Origin: Lentilactobacillus parafarraginis DSM 18390 = JCM 14109
GTDB lineage: Bacteria > Bacillota > Bacilli > Lactobacillales > Lactobacillaceae
Length of the DNA stretch: 64,000 nucleotides
Direction of reading: 5' to 3'
Assembly: GCF_001435895.1 (NCBI RefSeq)
Contig: NZ_AZFZ01000006.1
Span: 1-64,000, forward strand
This document shows, piece after piece, positions 18,379 to 27,246 of the stretch (position 1 is its first letter; every line of letters begins with the position of its first letter). Under the pieces are notes generated by a model. The model ran no database searches. It was given only the letters and a program-made list of their open reading frames with translations, and was not told the DNA's origin. Both the position numbers and the translations under genes were made by a program.

Positions 18379-19476
18379 ATGTCTCAGTACATTACCGTTA
18401 TTTACACCGCAGCAATTATTTTCCCATTTATTGCCTACTTAATTACCCTGCCGATACTAATTGTCAACTATCGGCGTTACGGATCCTTGCCCAAGTGGCA
18501 CGTTTTTCTGCTCTACACGTTTGTGTTTTACATGATCTGTGCCTACTTTTTGACAATTTTACCGCTGCCAACGCGGAGCTTTGTCGCCCACTTAACAACG
18601 CCAACGCACAACTTTGTGCCGTTTACGTTCATCACTAATTTTATCAAATACAATCCGTTCTCCTTGCTTCATCCGGGCACCTGGATTGCGGCATTAAAGG
18701 CCCCAACCGTCATTCAGCCAGCGTTTAATATTTTGCTGACGTTACCCTTCGGCTTCTACCTGCATTACTATTTTCGGCGAAACTGGTGGCAGACCATTCT
18801 CCTCAGTTTTGGCCTATCCCTGTTCTTTGAATTAACCCAACTTTCAGGATTGTACGGTTTGTATCCTCGTCCCTACCGGCTATTCGACGTCGATGATTTA
18901 ATGCTCAACACCTTTGGCGGCTTTCTGGGTTACTGGGTCGCGGCTGGCTTTGCCAAACTGGTTCCCAATCGCCAGCCGATGGCCTCAATGGCGCCAACCA
19001 GCCGATCAGTTTCCCCGGTTCGCCGTGGCACTGCCCTGGCAATCGATTGGCTCATTATTTCGATTATCGCCAGCGTTGCGGACTTCATTATCAATTTGCA
19101 CTGGGTCACAACCCTTGTCCTTTGGGGAATCTTGATTGTCTGGCTGGAAATCAATCGCCAGCAAACCATTGGAATGCGAATTGTTAATATTAAAGTGGTC
19201 AACCAAACGGGTCAAAAGCCCACATCAATGCAGGTCATTATTCGTAACATCCTGAGTTACGGCTTAATTGGCGGCACCCTGGCCATTCAGGGCCGGTTCT
19301 TGGATATGACGGCCTACGCACCCCACTCACAATTAACCTTGATTAGTCAGATTGTCTTGGGGTTATCGTTTGTGCTCTTGCTCTTTCTGGTTGATCTATT
19401 GCTTGAAACATTTTCGAAGAAGCACCGATTATTCTTTGAAAAGTGGAGCGGCACGGATACCCGGATTAGCAACTAA
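18379..19476 (+). CDS. VanZ-RDD fusion membrane protein
   Basis: 365-residue multi-pass protein. Residues 1-195 form a VanZ-like domain, recognised by the NFVPF motif, the NILLTLPFGFYL helix and the FDVDDLMLNTFGGFLGY signature. After a short linker, residues 215-350 form an RDD domain (RRGTALAIDWLI, then QTIGMRIVNIKV). VanZ-type proteins are associated with glycopeptide tolerance and RDD proteins with ion or envelope functions; this fusion's role is unknown. A terminator follows. Confidence 0.85.
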   Translation: MSQYITVIYTAAIIFPFIAYLITLPILIVNYRRYGSLPKWHVFLLYTFVFYMICAYFLTILPLPTRSFVAHLTTPTHNFVPFTFITNFIKYNPFSLLHPGTWIAALKAPTVIQPAFNILLTLPFGFYLHYYFRRNWWQTILLSFGLSLFFELTQLSGLYGLYPRPYRLFDVDDLMLNTFGGFLGYWVAAGFAKLVPNRQPMASMAPTSRSVSPVRRGTALAIDWLIISIIASVADFIINLHWVTTLVLWGILIVWLEINRQQTIGMRIVNIKVVNQTGQKPTSMQVIIRNILSYGLIGGTLAIQGRFLDMTAYAPHSQLTLISQIVLGLSFVLLLFLVDLLLETFSKKHRLFFEKWSGTDTRISN

Positions 19477-19499
19477 TCCCCCACTAAGAAACTTTAATA

Positions 19500-19546
19500 A
19501 GGCGTGAAAACAATTTCGAAATTTGGATTTGTTTTCACGCCTTTTT
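19500..19546 (+). terminator. Terminator after the VanZ-RDD gene
   Basis: GGCGTGAAAACAA pairs with TTGTTTTCACGCC, followed by TTTTT. Confidence 0.85.
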
Positions 19547-19661
19547 GGGCGCCACAATTTCTGGGTGCCTGGTGGCAGTGAAGAGGGTTCCCATAAACCG
19601 CGGATTCTGCATAATGCCTATTCCCCAAGCCCACTTAAAAACGCGTCTGCCAATTAAAAAT

Positions 19662-19691
19662 AAAAAGCAACCTACGATTAGATTGCTTTTT
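19662..19691 (-). terminator. Terminator after the D-cysteine desulfhydrase gene
   Basis: AAAAAGCAA pairs with TTGCTTTTT around a 12-base loop, giving a T-run in the minus direction about 75 bases past the stop codon. Confidence 0.6.
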
Positions 19692-19764
19692 GCATCCTTG
19701 CCAGACAGATCAGGCGAATGACAATGGATTCAATTATTTTCAATAAACGACAGATTCAAACAGG

Positions 19765-20790
19765 CTAATAAATTTGACCGACCATCTGATGCTCGGCAAA
19801 CAATGCGGATATGCCACCAGTATGCCAAAAGACAACGTTGCTATGCGGCTTTATCTTGCCTGATTTTACGTAATTCAATAGCCCGGCAAACGCCTTGCCT
19901 GTGTATACCGGATCTGTCAGAATCCCCTCTGTTCGGGCAAGAAGGCGAATGGCGGCCGACCCGGCCTCACTGGGAATTTCGTAACCTTCCCCATAGTATG
20001 ACTGATCAAAGTGAGTGTCGGCCAGAGTAACTTGGTTATCCATCCCCAAATAGGCAAGCGCGGCGTTTGCCAAATCAACGACCTTCTGGTAATGCGCCAC
20101 GGGTTTGGGGCTAACGTTCATGGATAAAATTTTGGTGGGATGATCCGTTCTACCAAAGGCCTTGGCACCCGCAATCAACCCGGCGGCTGTTCCGCCGGTG
20201 CCACTTCCATGAACCACGGCGTCAATTGTGACATCTGGTAGTTGTTCAGTCAGTTCCTTAAAACCCATGACAAACCCGGCCGACCCAATTGGCGTGGCCC
20301 CGCCAACCGGGATAATATAAACGGTATGACCGTCGGCTTCCAAGCGGGCTTTCTCCTTAAGAGCGGCTTGCATCGCCACTTCGTCCGCCTCAGATTCAGT
20401 TCGATCGACCATTGAAACGTAGTGGATCGTCGCCCCTAATATTTTATCAATCAAAATATTGCCCCGGTCATCCTGCTGATCGTTTGGCGTAATCGTTTCA
20501 AGGTAGAGGATGGTTGCCAATCCGAGTTTTCGGGCCGCAACCGCCGTTTCCATCGCGTGGTTGGACTGCGTGGCCCCAAACGTAATAACGGTATCGGCGC
20601 CCCGATTCATGGCGTCGCCTAATAAATATTCCAATTTCCGAATTTTATTGCCGCCAAATAAATTGGGACCAGTGAAATCATCCCGCTTTAAATAAAGATT
20701 GATGCCTAACTGATCCGATAACCGATTCAAACGATGAATCGGCGTCGGGAAAAATCCTAACGATACTTTTGGTACCTGCTGATTAGCCAC
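19765..20790 (-). CDS. dcyD: D-cysteine desulfhydrase / ACC deaminase-family PLP enzyme
   Basis: Fold type II PLP enzyme of 341 residues. The PLP lysine lies in GGNKIRKLEYL near residue 47-57, and the phosphate-binding GSGTGGTAAG loop near residue 195. D-cysteine desulfhydrase yields pyruvate, sulfide and ammonia; ACC deaminase activity cannot be excluded from sequence. The start is GTG, with AAGGA about 12 bases upstream. It follows the amino acid-binding protein by 45 bases, an arrangement seen in cystine uptake operons. Confidence 0.8.
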   Translation of the reverse strand: MANQQVPKVSLGFFPTPIHRLNRLSDQLGINLYLKRDDFTGPNLFGGNKIRKLEYLLGDAMNRGADTVITFGATQSNHAMETAVAARKLGLATILYLETITPNDQQDDRGNILIDKILGATIHYVSMVDRTESEADEVAMQAALKEKARLEADGHTVYIIPVGGATPIGSAGFVMGFKELTEQLPDVTIDAVVHGSGTGGTAAGLIAGAKAFGRTDHPTKILSMNVSPKPVAHYQKVVDLANAALAYLGMDNQVTLADTHFDQSYYGEGYEIPSEAGSAAIRLLARTEGILTDPVYTGKAFAGLLNYVKSGKIKPHSNVVFWHTGGISALFAEHQMVGQIY

Positions 20791-20835
20791 GGTGAACCAT
20801 CTTCCTTTCCAAATGATTGGTAACCAAACCGGTCA

Positions 20836-21657
20836 TTATTTGGTCGTAATGTTTTTATTAAAGTACTTCTGAGAAAGCTTCTCCAGCGTACCGTCTTTTC
20901 GAAGCTGGTTTAATACCTGATTAACCTTATCGCGAAGCTTCGTCGACTTCTTGTTAAAGAGCGCGGAAATCTTAGCCGGCTGCTGTTCGGAATTCTTTAG
21001 CACCCGGTATTTCAGTCCTTTAAGCGAATTGTCCTTCGCGTAAGTCAGCAGTGCCGACTCAGCGTTAATGGTCCCCTGAGCCCGGCCTTGCTTAACTAAA
21101 TCAAGTGTTGTTTGGAATTGATCTTGGGGAACAATGGTTGCGCCAAATTTTTTCGCAACTAATTCATTATCGGACCCGGTCGTTTGGGCAAACCGTTTGC
21201 CCTTAATGTCAGCAGTCGTCTTAATGGATTGATCTTTGGCCCGGGTAACCAGAACGTATTTTGAATAAACGTAAGGTTTTGAGAAAATAAATTGCTTGCG
21301 CCGTTCAGGCGTTTCAGTAATGTTATTCAGCACAACGTCGTACTTGCTGGTCCCCAGTCCGGTGATCAGGCTATCCCACTTAGTTGGGACAAAGGTTGCC
21401 TTAACCCCCATTTTCTTGGCGATTGCCTTGCCCAAATCCACCTCAAATCCAGTCAGTTTGCCATCCTGGCGATACGAATACGGTGGATAGGTGCCCTCCA
21501 GACCGATTGTCAAATGCTTTGATTGCTTCAATTCGGATTTATAGGAATTCGGTTTTGACGCTGAATTCGAATTTGAGGCGCAAGCCGTCAGCACCCCACC
21601 AACTGCCATTACACTCACTAGCAACGCAAATTTCTTTAAAAATGAGCCAACTTTCAA
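20836..21657 (-). CDS. Amino acid (probably cystine) ABC transporter substrate-binding lipoprotein
   Basis: 273-residue family 3 solute-binding protein. The signal peptide ends at LTAC (lipidated Cys about residue 26). LTIGLEGTYPPYSYRQDGKLTGFEVDLGKAIAK is the family signature spanning about 50-82; VVLNNITETPERRKQF follows. The start is TTG, eight bases after AAGGAGG. No permease or ATPase is adjacent. Cystine specificity is inferred from the downstream desulfhydrase gene. Confidence 0.8.
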   Translation of the reverse strand: MKVGSFLKKFALLVSVMAVGGVLTACASNSNSASKPNSYKSELKQSKHLTIGLEGTYPPYSYRQDGKLTGFEVDLGKAIAKKMGVKATFVPTKWDSLITGLGTSKYDVVLNNITETPERRKQFIFSKPYVYSKYVLVTRAKDQSIKTTADIKGKRFAQTTGSDNELVAKKFGATIVPQDQFQTTLDLVKQGRAQGTINAESALLTYAKDNSLKGLKYRVLKNSEQQPAKISALFNKKSTKLRDKVNQVLNQLRKDGTLEKLSQKYFNKNITTK

Positions 21658-21672
21658 TTGAACTGCCTCCTT

Positions 21673-21780
21673 TTAGCATGCACATTTTAAACCAACCAAA
21701 AAGCCGTCCCTGTGCACGAGACACAGAAACGGCATATCCGGGCGACTACCCAAGTAGACGTTATCAGAATCGTCACGTAA
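21673..21780 (-). promoter_or_regulatory. Attenuator-like leader of the amino acid-binding protein
   Basis: After the promoter, the transcript can form small stems GACG/CGTC and CTAC/GTAG. A strong terminator then follows: GCCGTTTCTGTGTC pairs with GCACAGGGACGGC, then TTTTT at about 21700. It ends before the ribosome site, so regulation by termination is likely. No T-box or known riboswitch consensus was recognised. A 20-codon ORF (21673-21735) with three Cys codons runs through the terminator, but lacks a good ribosome site. Confidence 0.55.
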
Positions 21781-21818
21781 CCATTAAATATTGGTTAGAT
21801 CATTAAATATTAATGTGT

Positions 21819-21846
21819 ATTTTACACTATTGGCGGGCGTTGTCAA
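21819..21846 (-). promoter_or_regulatory. Promoter of the amino acid-binding protein operon
   Basis: TTGACA (21841-21846) and TAAAAT (21819-21824) on the minus strand with a 16-base spacer. Confidence 0.7.
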
Positions 21847-21909
21847 CGAAATAACCACCCCACTTAAAGTGCTCCAACAGCCTTTCAAACCAATCATAAA
21901 ATCCGCTTC

Positions 21910-21938
21910 TTGACACCGCCCAGTAGCTCCGCTAAAAT
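21910..21938 (+). promoter_or_regulatory. Promoter of the trpXYZ transcript
   Basis: TTGACA (21910-21915) and TAAAAT (21933-21938) with an optimal 17-base spacer. Confidence 0.8.
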
Positions 21939-21971
21939 TATAGTTATTCTCTGCGAAAGGAAAAGATTGCA

Positions 21972-22010
21972 ATGACAACTCACGTTTATCAAACTTGGCA
22001 AAGCCGGTAA
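21972..22010 (+). CDS. Putative Trp leader peptide (12 residues)
   Basis: ATG to TAA encodes MTTHVYQTWQSR, with a single Trp codon at position 9 (21996-21998). AAAGGA lies 10 bases upstream, and the predicted transcription start is about 30 bases upstream. It is followed by an attenuator and the trpXYZ genes. Its position, ribosome site and Trp codon fit a regulatory leader peptide on which the ribosome would pause when Trp is short. No other evidence of translation is available. Confidence 0.6.
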   Translation: MTTHVYQTWQSR

Positions 22011-22023
22011 ACAGGTCACACGA

Positions 22024-22168
22024 TACAGGTGCGACTTGATCTTAAGCATGCGATCATGAACGCATCTGTGCCGGCAATCTTTTCCGAAAAGAAACGGTCT
22101 GTGCAGATGATTTCCGCCAGGCCGACGAATGAACGAGTATTTCGGCCTGGCCGAGGTACTCGTTTTTT
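22024..22168 (+). promoter_or_regulatory. Attenuator before trpXYZ with mutually exclusive hairpins
   Basis: Hairpin A pairs ACAGGTGCG (22025-22033) with CGCATCTGT (22061-22069). CATCTG inside its 3' arm can instead pair with CAGATG (22104-22109). The antiterminator pairs CCAGGCCGA (22117-22125) with TCGGCCTGG (22142-22150). The latter arm is also needed for the terminator (CGAGTA 22134-22139 / TACTCG 22157-22162, inner CGGCC/GGCCG, then TTTTTT). No T-box sequence is present. Confidence 0.7.
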
Positions 22169-22209
22169 GTTCGCAAAATTAATGAATCCACTGAAAGGAG
22201 CTTTACTCA

Positions 22210-23211
22210 ATGAAAAATAAATATAAACTGCTCACCGTCATCGTGCTATTATTCGCCTTTCTAGGCTACGCATTTTTTCAGGAGAGTAACGATCAAAAGA
22301 CCGCCAAAACACCAACGGTCGGCATCTTACAACTCATGTCGCATCCCGCTTTGGATAAGATCCACCGCGGCATTCTTCATGGCCTTGAAGAAGGGGGCTA
22401 TCACCCCGGAAAAAACGTAAAGATTGACTTTCAAAATGCCCAGAATGATCAGAGCAATTTGAAAACCATGAGCACGAAATTTGCCAATGAAAATGCCGAC
22501 TTGTCAATTGGCATCGCCACGCCTTCTGCTCAAGCACTGGCCAACACCATCAACAACAAGCCAATTCTATTAGGCGCCATTACCGATCCTAAGGGGGCCG
22601 GCTTAGTCAAAAATAATCGCCGCCCTGGCGGTAACATTACCGGCGTGTCTGATCAAGCCCCACTAAAAGAACAACTGGGCCTCATCAAACAATTCATGCC
22701 CAAAATGAAGACGCTGGGAATCATCTACACCTCCAGCGACGATTCCGCGGTGGCCCAGTATAAATTATTCGCGAAAGTTTGTCGTCAGCAGCACGTTCGC
22801 TTAAAGGCGTATTCGATTGCCAACACTAACGACCTCAATCAGGTTGCCGAGCAGGCGGTATCAGCCGTTGACGCGATCTATGTCCCGACCGACAACACGA
22901 TTGCCGGAGCCATGCAAACGCTGGTGGGCGCTGCCAACAAAGCCAGAGTCCCAATTTTCCCGGCCGTCGATACAATGGTTCGAGATGGTGGCGTTGCGAC
23001 TTACGGCGTTGACCAGTACCAGCTTGGTGTCGCCACCGGAAAGATGGCCGCCGAAATCTTAAAGGGCAAACGGAAACCTGCCACCACGCCAATCAAGTAT
23101 TTCCGGCACGGCAAGCTGATCATCAATGAGCGTCAAGCCCATAAACTTGGAATTAACGTACCGGATCGCCTGCTTAAACAGGCTCAACAGAAGGGAGTGC
23201 TTATCGAATGA
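22210..23211 (+). CDS. trpX: Tryptophan-type ABC transporter substrate-binding protein TrpX
   Basis: 333-residue solute-binding protein of the COG2984 type. The N-terminal hydrophobic segment (about residues 5-24) has no lipobox Cys, so it is probably a membrane anchor. Family motifs include VGILQLMSHPALDKIHRG and a later AVDAIYVPTDNT. GAAAGGAG precedes the ATG. Its stop overlaps trpY by four bases. Tryptophan specificity follows from the known TrpXYZ group and is supported here by the Trp codon in the leader. Confidence 0.85.
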   Translation: MKNKYKLLTVIVLLFAFLGYAFFQESNDQKTAKTPTVGILQLMSHPALDKIHRGILHGLEEGGYHPGKNVKIDFQNAQNDQSNLKTMSTKFANENADLSIGIATPSAQALANTINNKPILLGAITDPKGAGLVKNNRRPGGNITGVSDQAPLKEQLGLIKQFMPKMKTLGIIYTSSDDSAVAQYKLFAKVCRQQHVRLKAYSIANTNDLNQVAEQAVSAVDAIYVPTDNTIAGAMQTLVGAANKARVPIFPAVDTMVRDGGVATYGVDQYQLGVATGKMAAEILKGKRKPATTPIKYFRHGKLIINERQAHKLGINVPDRLLKQAQQKGVLIE

Positions 23212-24107
23212 GTATTATTGTTTCCGCAATCGGCCAGGGACTCACTTGGGGAATCGTCGGAATTGGGCTATTTCTCACATTTAGAATCTTAGACTTCCCG
23301 GACATGACCGTTGAAGGCACCTTCCCAATGGGGGCAGCTGCTTGCGTCGCCGCAATCTACCACGGTTTCTCGCCGCTGACGGCCACCATCATCGCCTTTG
23401 CCGTGGGGATGTTGGCCGGCTTTGTGACCGGCATTCTCTACACGAAGGGCCACATCCCCGTGTTGCTCGCCGGAATCTTAGTGATGACGGCAGCTTACTC
23501 GGTGAACTTCCGAATCATGAATCGCGCCAACCTTTCGCTCTATGGAAAACCTTCCATGCTGAAAAATTCCTTTCTTGAATCGTTGCCGCCCTACTTCGAC
23601 AGCGTGACCCTGGGATTAATTTTCGTAACGGTAGTCACAGTCCTAATTATTTATTTTCTCCAAACCAATCTCGGCCAGGCCTTCATTGCCACTGGTGATA
23701 ACCCGACGATGGCCCGCTCGCTCGGCATTAGCACCGACGGGATGCAAATTATGGGCCTAAGCGTCTCCAATGGGCTGATTGCCCTGGGTGGGGCGCTGGT
23801 TGCCCAAAATAACGGGTTTGCCGACGTTAACAGCGGCATCGGTGTCATCGTGGTTGCCCTGGCTTCAATTATCATCGGCGAAGTCATCTTCGGTGACCTG
23901 ACCATGAACGAACGCTTAATTGCCGTGACCATCGGGAGTATTCTCTACCGATTCGTCATCCTCATCGTTTTAAAGTTGGGCTTCAACGCCAACGATCTCA
24001 ACTTAATTTCCGCAATCGTTTTGGCGCTGTTCATGATGTTTCCAGTTTTCGAAAAACGATTTCGGCTTCGGCACACGTTTACAAGGGGGTTGAGCAGTCA
24101 TGACTGA
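23208..24107 (+). CDS. trpY: TrpY, ABC transporter permease
   Basis: 299-residue integral membrane permease (COG4120, branched-chain permease-like fold) with about eight hydrophobic segments. Near the N-terminus is the conserved FRILDFPDMTVEGTFPMGAA, and NNGFADVNSGIGVIVVALASIIIGE forms the conserved cytoplasmic/membrane region near residue 205. It overlaps both neighbours (four bases with trpX, eight with trpZ), indicating a tight operon. Confidence 0.85.
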   Translation: MSIIVSAIGQGLTWGIVGIGLFLTFRILDFPDMTVEGTFPMGAAACVAAIYHGFSPLTATIIAFAVGMLAGFVTGILYTKGHIPVLLAGILVMTAAYSVNFRIMNRANLSLYGKPSMLKNSFLESLPPYFDSVTLGLIFVTVVTVLIIYFLQTNLGQAFIATGDNPTMARSLGISTDGMQIMGLSVSNGLIALGGALVAQNNGFADVNSGIGVIVVALASIIIGEVIFGDLTMNERLIAVTIGSILYRFVILIVLKLGFNANDLNLISAIVLALFMMFPVFEKRFRLRHTFTRGLSSHD

Positions 24108-24873
24108 ACCAATATTTGAACTGAGAGACGTGGTGGTGACCGTCAACCAGGGCACTCCAGAAGAAATCAACATTATGGATCACGTCAACTTTGCCATCTA
24201 TCCCGGCGACTTCATCACCATTTTAGGATCAAACGGGGCTGGCAAATCAACGCTATTCAACGTTGTCGGTGGCAACATTCACGTGACCAGCGGCCAGATT
24301 CTCCTTCACGGTAAGGACATTACCAATATGTCCGTTGAACGCCGGACGCATTTTCTCAGCCGGGTCTTCCAAGATCCGAAAATGGGAACTGCACCCCGAA
24401 TGACCGTGGCAGAAAATCTGTTGTTGTCAATGAAGCGCGGCCAGCGGCGGGGATTTGGCCCGCGGCATCTGAAGCAAAACATGGGCAAATTCAAAGAAAT
24501 TACTGCCGTGATGAACAACGGCTTGGAGGAACGCTTAAACACGGCAACCGGTAAACTATCCGGGGGTCAGCGTCAGGCCCTGAGCTTTCTAATGGCAACC
24601 ATCAAGCGCCCGGAGATCCTATTGCTGGACGAACATACCGCCGCCCTTGATCCCCAGACCTCCCAGGAACTGATGAACGCGACAAATGACCAAATTACCC
24701 GTAATCATTTAACTTGTCTCATGATCACCCACCATCTGGACGACGCCCTCAAGTATGGCAACCGACTGATTGTCCTCGATAACGGCAAGATCACCTATGA
24801 TATCGCCGGCGATGAAAAGGACAATTTGACAAAGGAAGAACTGTTAAGCTTCTTTAATGAGATCGAAGAATAG
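24100..24873 (+). CDS. trpZ: TrpZ, ABC transporter ATPase
   Basis: 257-residue ATP-binding subunit. Walker A GSNGAGKST is near residue 46, the signature LSGGQRQALS near 151, and Walker B ILLLDEHTAALD follows, with the switch His in MITHH. The Walker B sequence has EHTAALD, as usual in this COG1101 family. It completes the transporter; the stop lies 17 bases from the convergent Rgg-like gene, with no terminator between them. Confidence 0.88.
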   Translation: MTEPIFELRDVVVTVNQGTPEEINIMDHVNFAIYPGDFITILGSNGAGKSTLFNVVGGNIHVTSGQILLHGKDITNMSVERRTHFLSRVFQDPKMGTAPRMTVAENLLLSMKRGQRRGFGPRHLKQNMGKFKEITAVMNNGLEERLNTATGKLSGGQRQALSFLMATIKRPEILLLDEHTAALDPQTSQELMNATNDQITRNHLTCLMITHHLDDALKYGNRLIVLDNGKITYDIAGDEKDNLTKEELLSFFNEIEE

Positions 24874-24890
24874 ACTGATCACGAACCGCG

Positions 24891-25790
24891 TTATGCTGAA
24901 TGGCCACTCCGATACTGTTTCGCCAGTTTCTGACGGATTTTAATAATTGCAAAAATGTTATGGTCAATCACCGGCGAATACAGCGATTCAATGCCGGTCA
25001 GCGCGTCACTAATTTTAGCGGCCTCATCCTCACTGCCAAAGTACAGGTGCCAGATGAGAATAACCAGTTGTTGGGTGAACCGTCCCTGCCAAGTTAAGAA
25101 TGCTGGCTTGAGCGCCATCACTTTGGATCGGAGTCCTCGTGCTCGCGCATAGTCTTTGAGGTTAAGATAAATTTGAATCAGAGTGAGATCAACTTCGGCT
25201 AATTGATCGGAAATACGAAACGGATCGCTGGTCTCTGAAATGTACCGCTGACAGTTTTCTTCATATCGGGCAACAATTGTTGGAATCATCGCCTGCCGAT
25301 CAAGACTCACTGCTATGGGTAACAGAATTTCGGCAATCTTAATCTCCTGGATGGTCCAGGCTTTCGCTAAAAATAATTGGTCCCAGAGAACTTGAATATC
25401 GCTTGTAACCCGAAACGTTTTTGAATGATAAGTTTCAAGCAGAATCTCACCAATAGCACTGACTGACCGCAAATTCAGTTCAGGGCTATTTTTATAATCA
25501 CCAATTATTTTTCCCATTATCTGGAGATCATGAGAATCGTAAGCCGCCATCAACGTTTGCAAAACGGCTTGATACGTATATTGCTGATAATTGTTCTGAA
25601 TAAACCGAAATTCATCAGCAGATATCGATAAATTATCCAATATTTGAAATAACTTGGTGGCACTGATGTCATTTTCACCGCTTTCAAATCGATGACCGAA
25701 TGATCGAGACATAATTCCTGAGTAAACTTCGCTCTGGGTATATCCCTTTATCTTACGAATCGTCTTCACCGTTTCCCCAATTGACTTCAT
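24891..25790 (-). CDS. Rgg/GadR/MutR-family transcriptional regulator
   Basis: 299-residue regulator with an N-terminal XRE helix-turn-helix (GETVKTIRKIKGYTQSEV...SRFESGEN pattern, residues 4-45) and an all-helical TPR-like C-terminal domain typical of Rgg proteins. The start ATG follows GGAGG; a longer frame upstream runs into the divergent promoter. Rgg proteins are often peptide-pheromone receptors, but the 98-base divergent region cannot hold a convincing pheromone gene. It probably controls the adjacent MFS exporter. Confidence 0.8.
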   Translation of the reverse strand: MKSIGETVKTIRKIKGYTQSEVYSGIMSRSFGHRFESGENDISATKLFQILDNLSISADEFRFIQNNYQQYTYQAVLQTLMAAYDSHDLQIMGKIIGDYKNSPELNLRSVSAIGEILLETYHSKTFRVTSDIQVLWDQLFLAKAWTIQEIKIAEILLPIAVSLDRQAMIPTIVARYEENCQRYISETSDPFRISDQLAEVDLTLIQIYLNLKDYARARGLRSKVMALKPAFLTWQGRFTQQLVILIWHLYFGSEDEAAKISDALTGIESLYSPVIDHNIFAIIKIRQKLAKQYRSGHSA

Positions 25791-25888
25791 AAGGCACCTC
25801 CGATGTATCATATATGCCACATATTCTACTCCCAACCGATCCGTTTTGATAGTACGATTCAGTTAACAAAAAATTGGAGGGGATACTG

Positions 25889-27154
25889 ATGGCAATTAGC
25901 GATCATGATTCAAACTTACAAATATGGCGGGACGTTACCAGTAACTTTATCAGCACCTTTTGTGGTGACATGTTCTCCTTTGCCCTGGGGTTGATGTTGC
26001 TTCACGCGACCGGGCTGTCTCTAAGCTTTGGCCTATCACTCATGATTATGCCAATCATCACCCTGCTGGGATTAGTCCCCGTTGGTAATCTGGTCGACCA
26101 TTATCCGCGAAAGCCAATCATGGTCATCAGTCTCACTGGGCGCATCGGGGCACTGATCATCTACGCCCTGGTCCTCAACAGCTTTCACGGCACCGGAAAA
26201 ATTTTGCCAACCGTTTGCTTTTTGATCATTAACTACCTCTCAGTCAACGTTTCAACAACCGCCTATACTGCTGCAGTCAAAGAGTTGGTAAATCCGGGAC
26301 ACATCCAACGACTGAAGGCGCTCACCCAGTCGGGGGTCTCATTTGCGGCCATCTTTTCAAACGTTGCCGCTGCCTCACTGTTCGTCATTCTTGGCTTCAA
26401 TGCGTTTATCTGGTTTCAACTTGGCGCACACCTCATCGCGCTTCTATTATTGCTATCAATGAAATTCCATGAGGAACTCGTTGCCAATCACTCAGAAAGC
26501 CCGCAACTCGGCCAACTGGCGCAATTCAAGCAGGGACTCACATATCTGCTTTCCCATCCATTCCTAAAATCGATCATTTTTATCGCCTGCTTCATCAATT
26601 TTATATTTGCGGTGCTGACCATTGGCTTGCCCTTCCTTATCGTCCACCACTTACACGCAGGGGCCATGACCCTGGCAATCCTCAACGCTTGCTGGGCAGT
26701 TGGGATGCTCGTCGGTAATTTGTTAATCAGCATGATGCGGGAAATTAAGCATCTCGCTTCAATGCTGACAATTAGTTTCCTAACGCTTAGCGTGTCTTTG
26801 ACTGGCCTTGGGGTTCTCCTCTCACTCTCAAGCGATCGGCTGACATTACAGCTGCTTGGGGGTACTTGCCAGTTAATCATTGGCCTGGCGCTTGCATTCA
26901 TCAATACGCCGTTCAGCGTGTATCAGCAAAAAACAATTCCATCCAGATTGCTTGGGCGGGTTTCCTCAACCCAGCTAGCCCTCAATACCGCTTCAGTCCC
27001 GCTGGGTTCGCTGGTCTACTCATTTATTTTTCAAATTTTTCCAAGCGGTAGCGTCTTCACGATCAGCGGCGTTGTCCTTACAATTTTTGCCATTTTAACC
27101 ATCCCAACCTTCATGGGCATTAAAATGCCGTCAGGCGTTGTTTCTGACAATTAG
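25889..27154 (+). CDS. MFS transporter (macrolide efflux/MFS_3-like)
   Basis: 421-residue major facilitator with 12 predicted hydrophobic segments. The loop 2-3 region reads GNLVDHYPRKPIMVIS, the MFS motif A variant of the MefA/EntS-like group. The start ATG follows GGAGGGG by nine bases. It is divergent from the Rgg-like regulator, which suggests regulated export of a peptide, drug or metabolite. The substrate cannot be read from the sequence. Confidence 0.82.
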   Translation: MAISDHDSNLQIWRDVTSNFISTFCGDMFSFALGLMLLHATGLSLSFGLSLMIMPIITLLGLVPVGNLVDHYPRKPIMVISLTGRIGALIIYALVLNSFHGTGKILPTVCFLIINYLSVNVSTTAYTAAVKELVNPGHIQRLKALTQSGVSFAAIFSNVAAASLFVILGFNAFIWFQLGAHLIALLLLLSMKFHEELVANHSESPQLGQLAQFKQGLTYLLSHPFLKSIIFIACFINFIFAVLTIGLPFLIVHHLHAGAMTLAILNACWAVGMLVGNLLISMMREIKHLASMLTISFLTLSVSLTGLGVLLSLSSDRLTLQLLGGTCQLIIGLALAFINTPFSVYQQKTIPSRLLGRVSSTQLALNTASVPLGSLVYSFIFQIFPSGSVFTISGVVLTIFAILTIPTFMGIKMPSGVVSDN

Positions 27155-27246
27155 AAATTTTCAGTTTTCAAACTGGCATTTTAGCGACGGCAATCGTTAT
27201 ACTATGATTCATCAAGAAATAACGACTAACGATTGAGGTGACCTAA

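Noticed and set aside
21690-21780. Purine or other known riboswitch in the leader of the amino acid-binding protein
   Set aside because: The TCTAC-like string and stems do not complete the purine consensus, and I found no match to SAM, TPP, THF, yybP or preQ1 elements.
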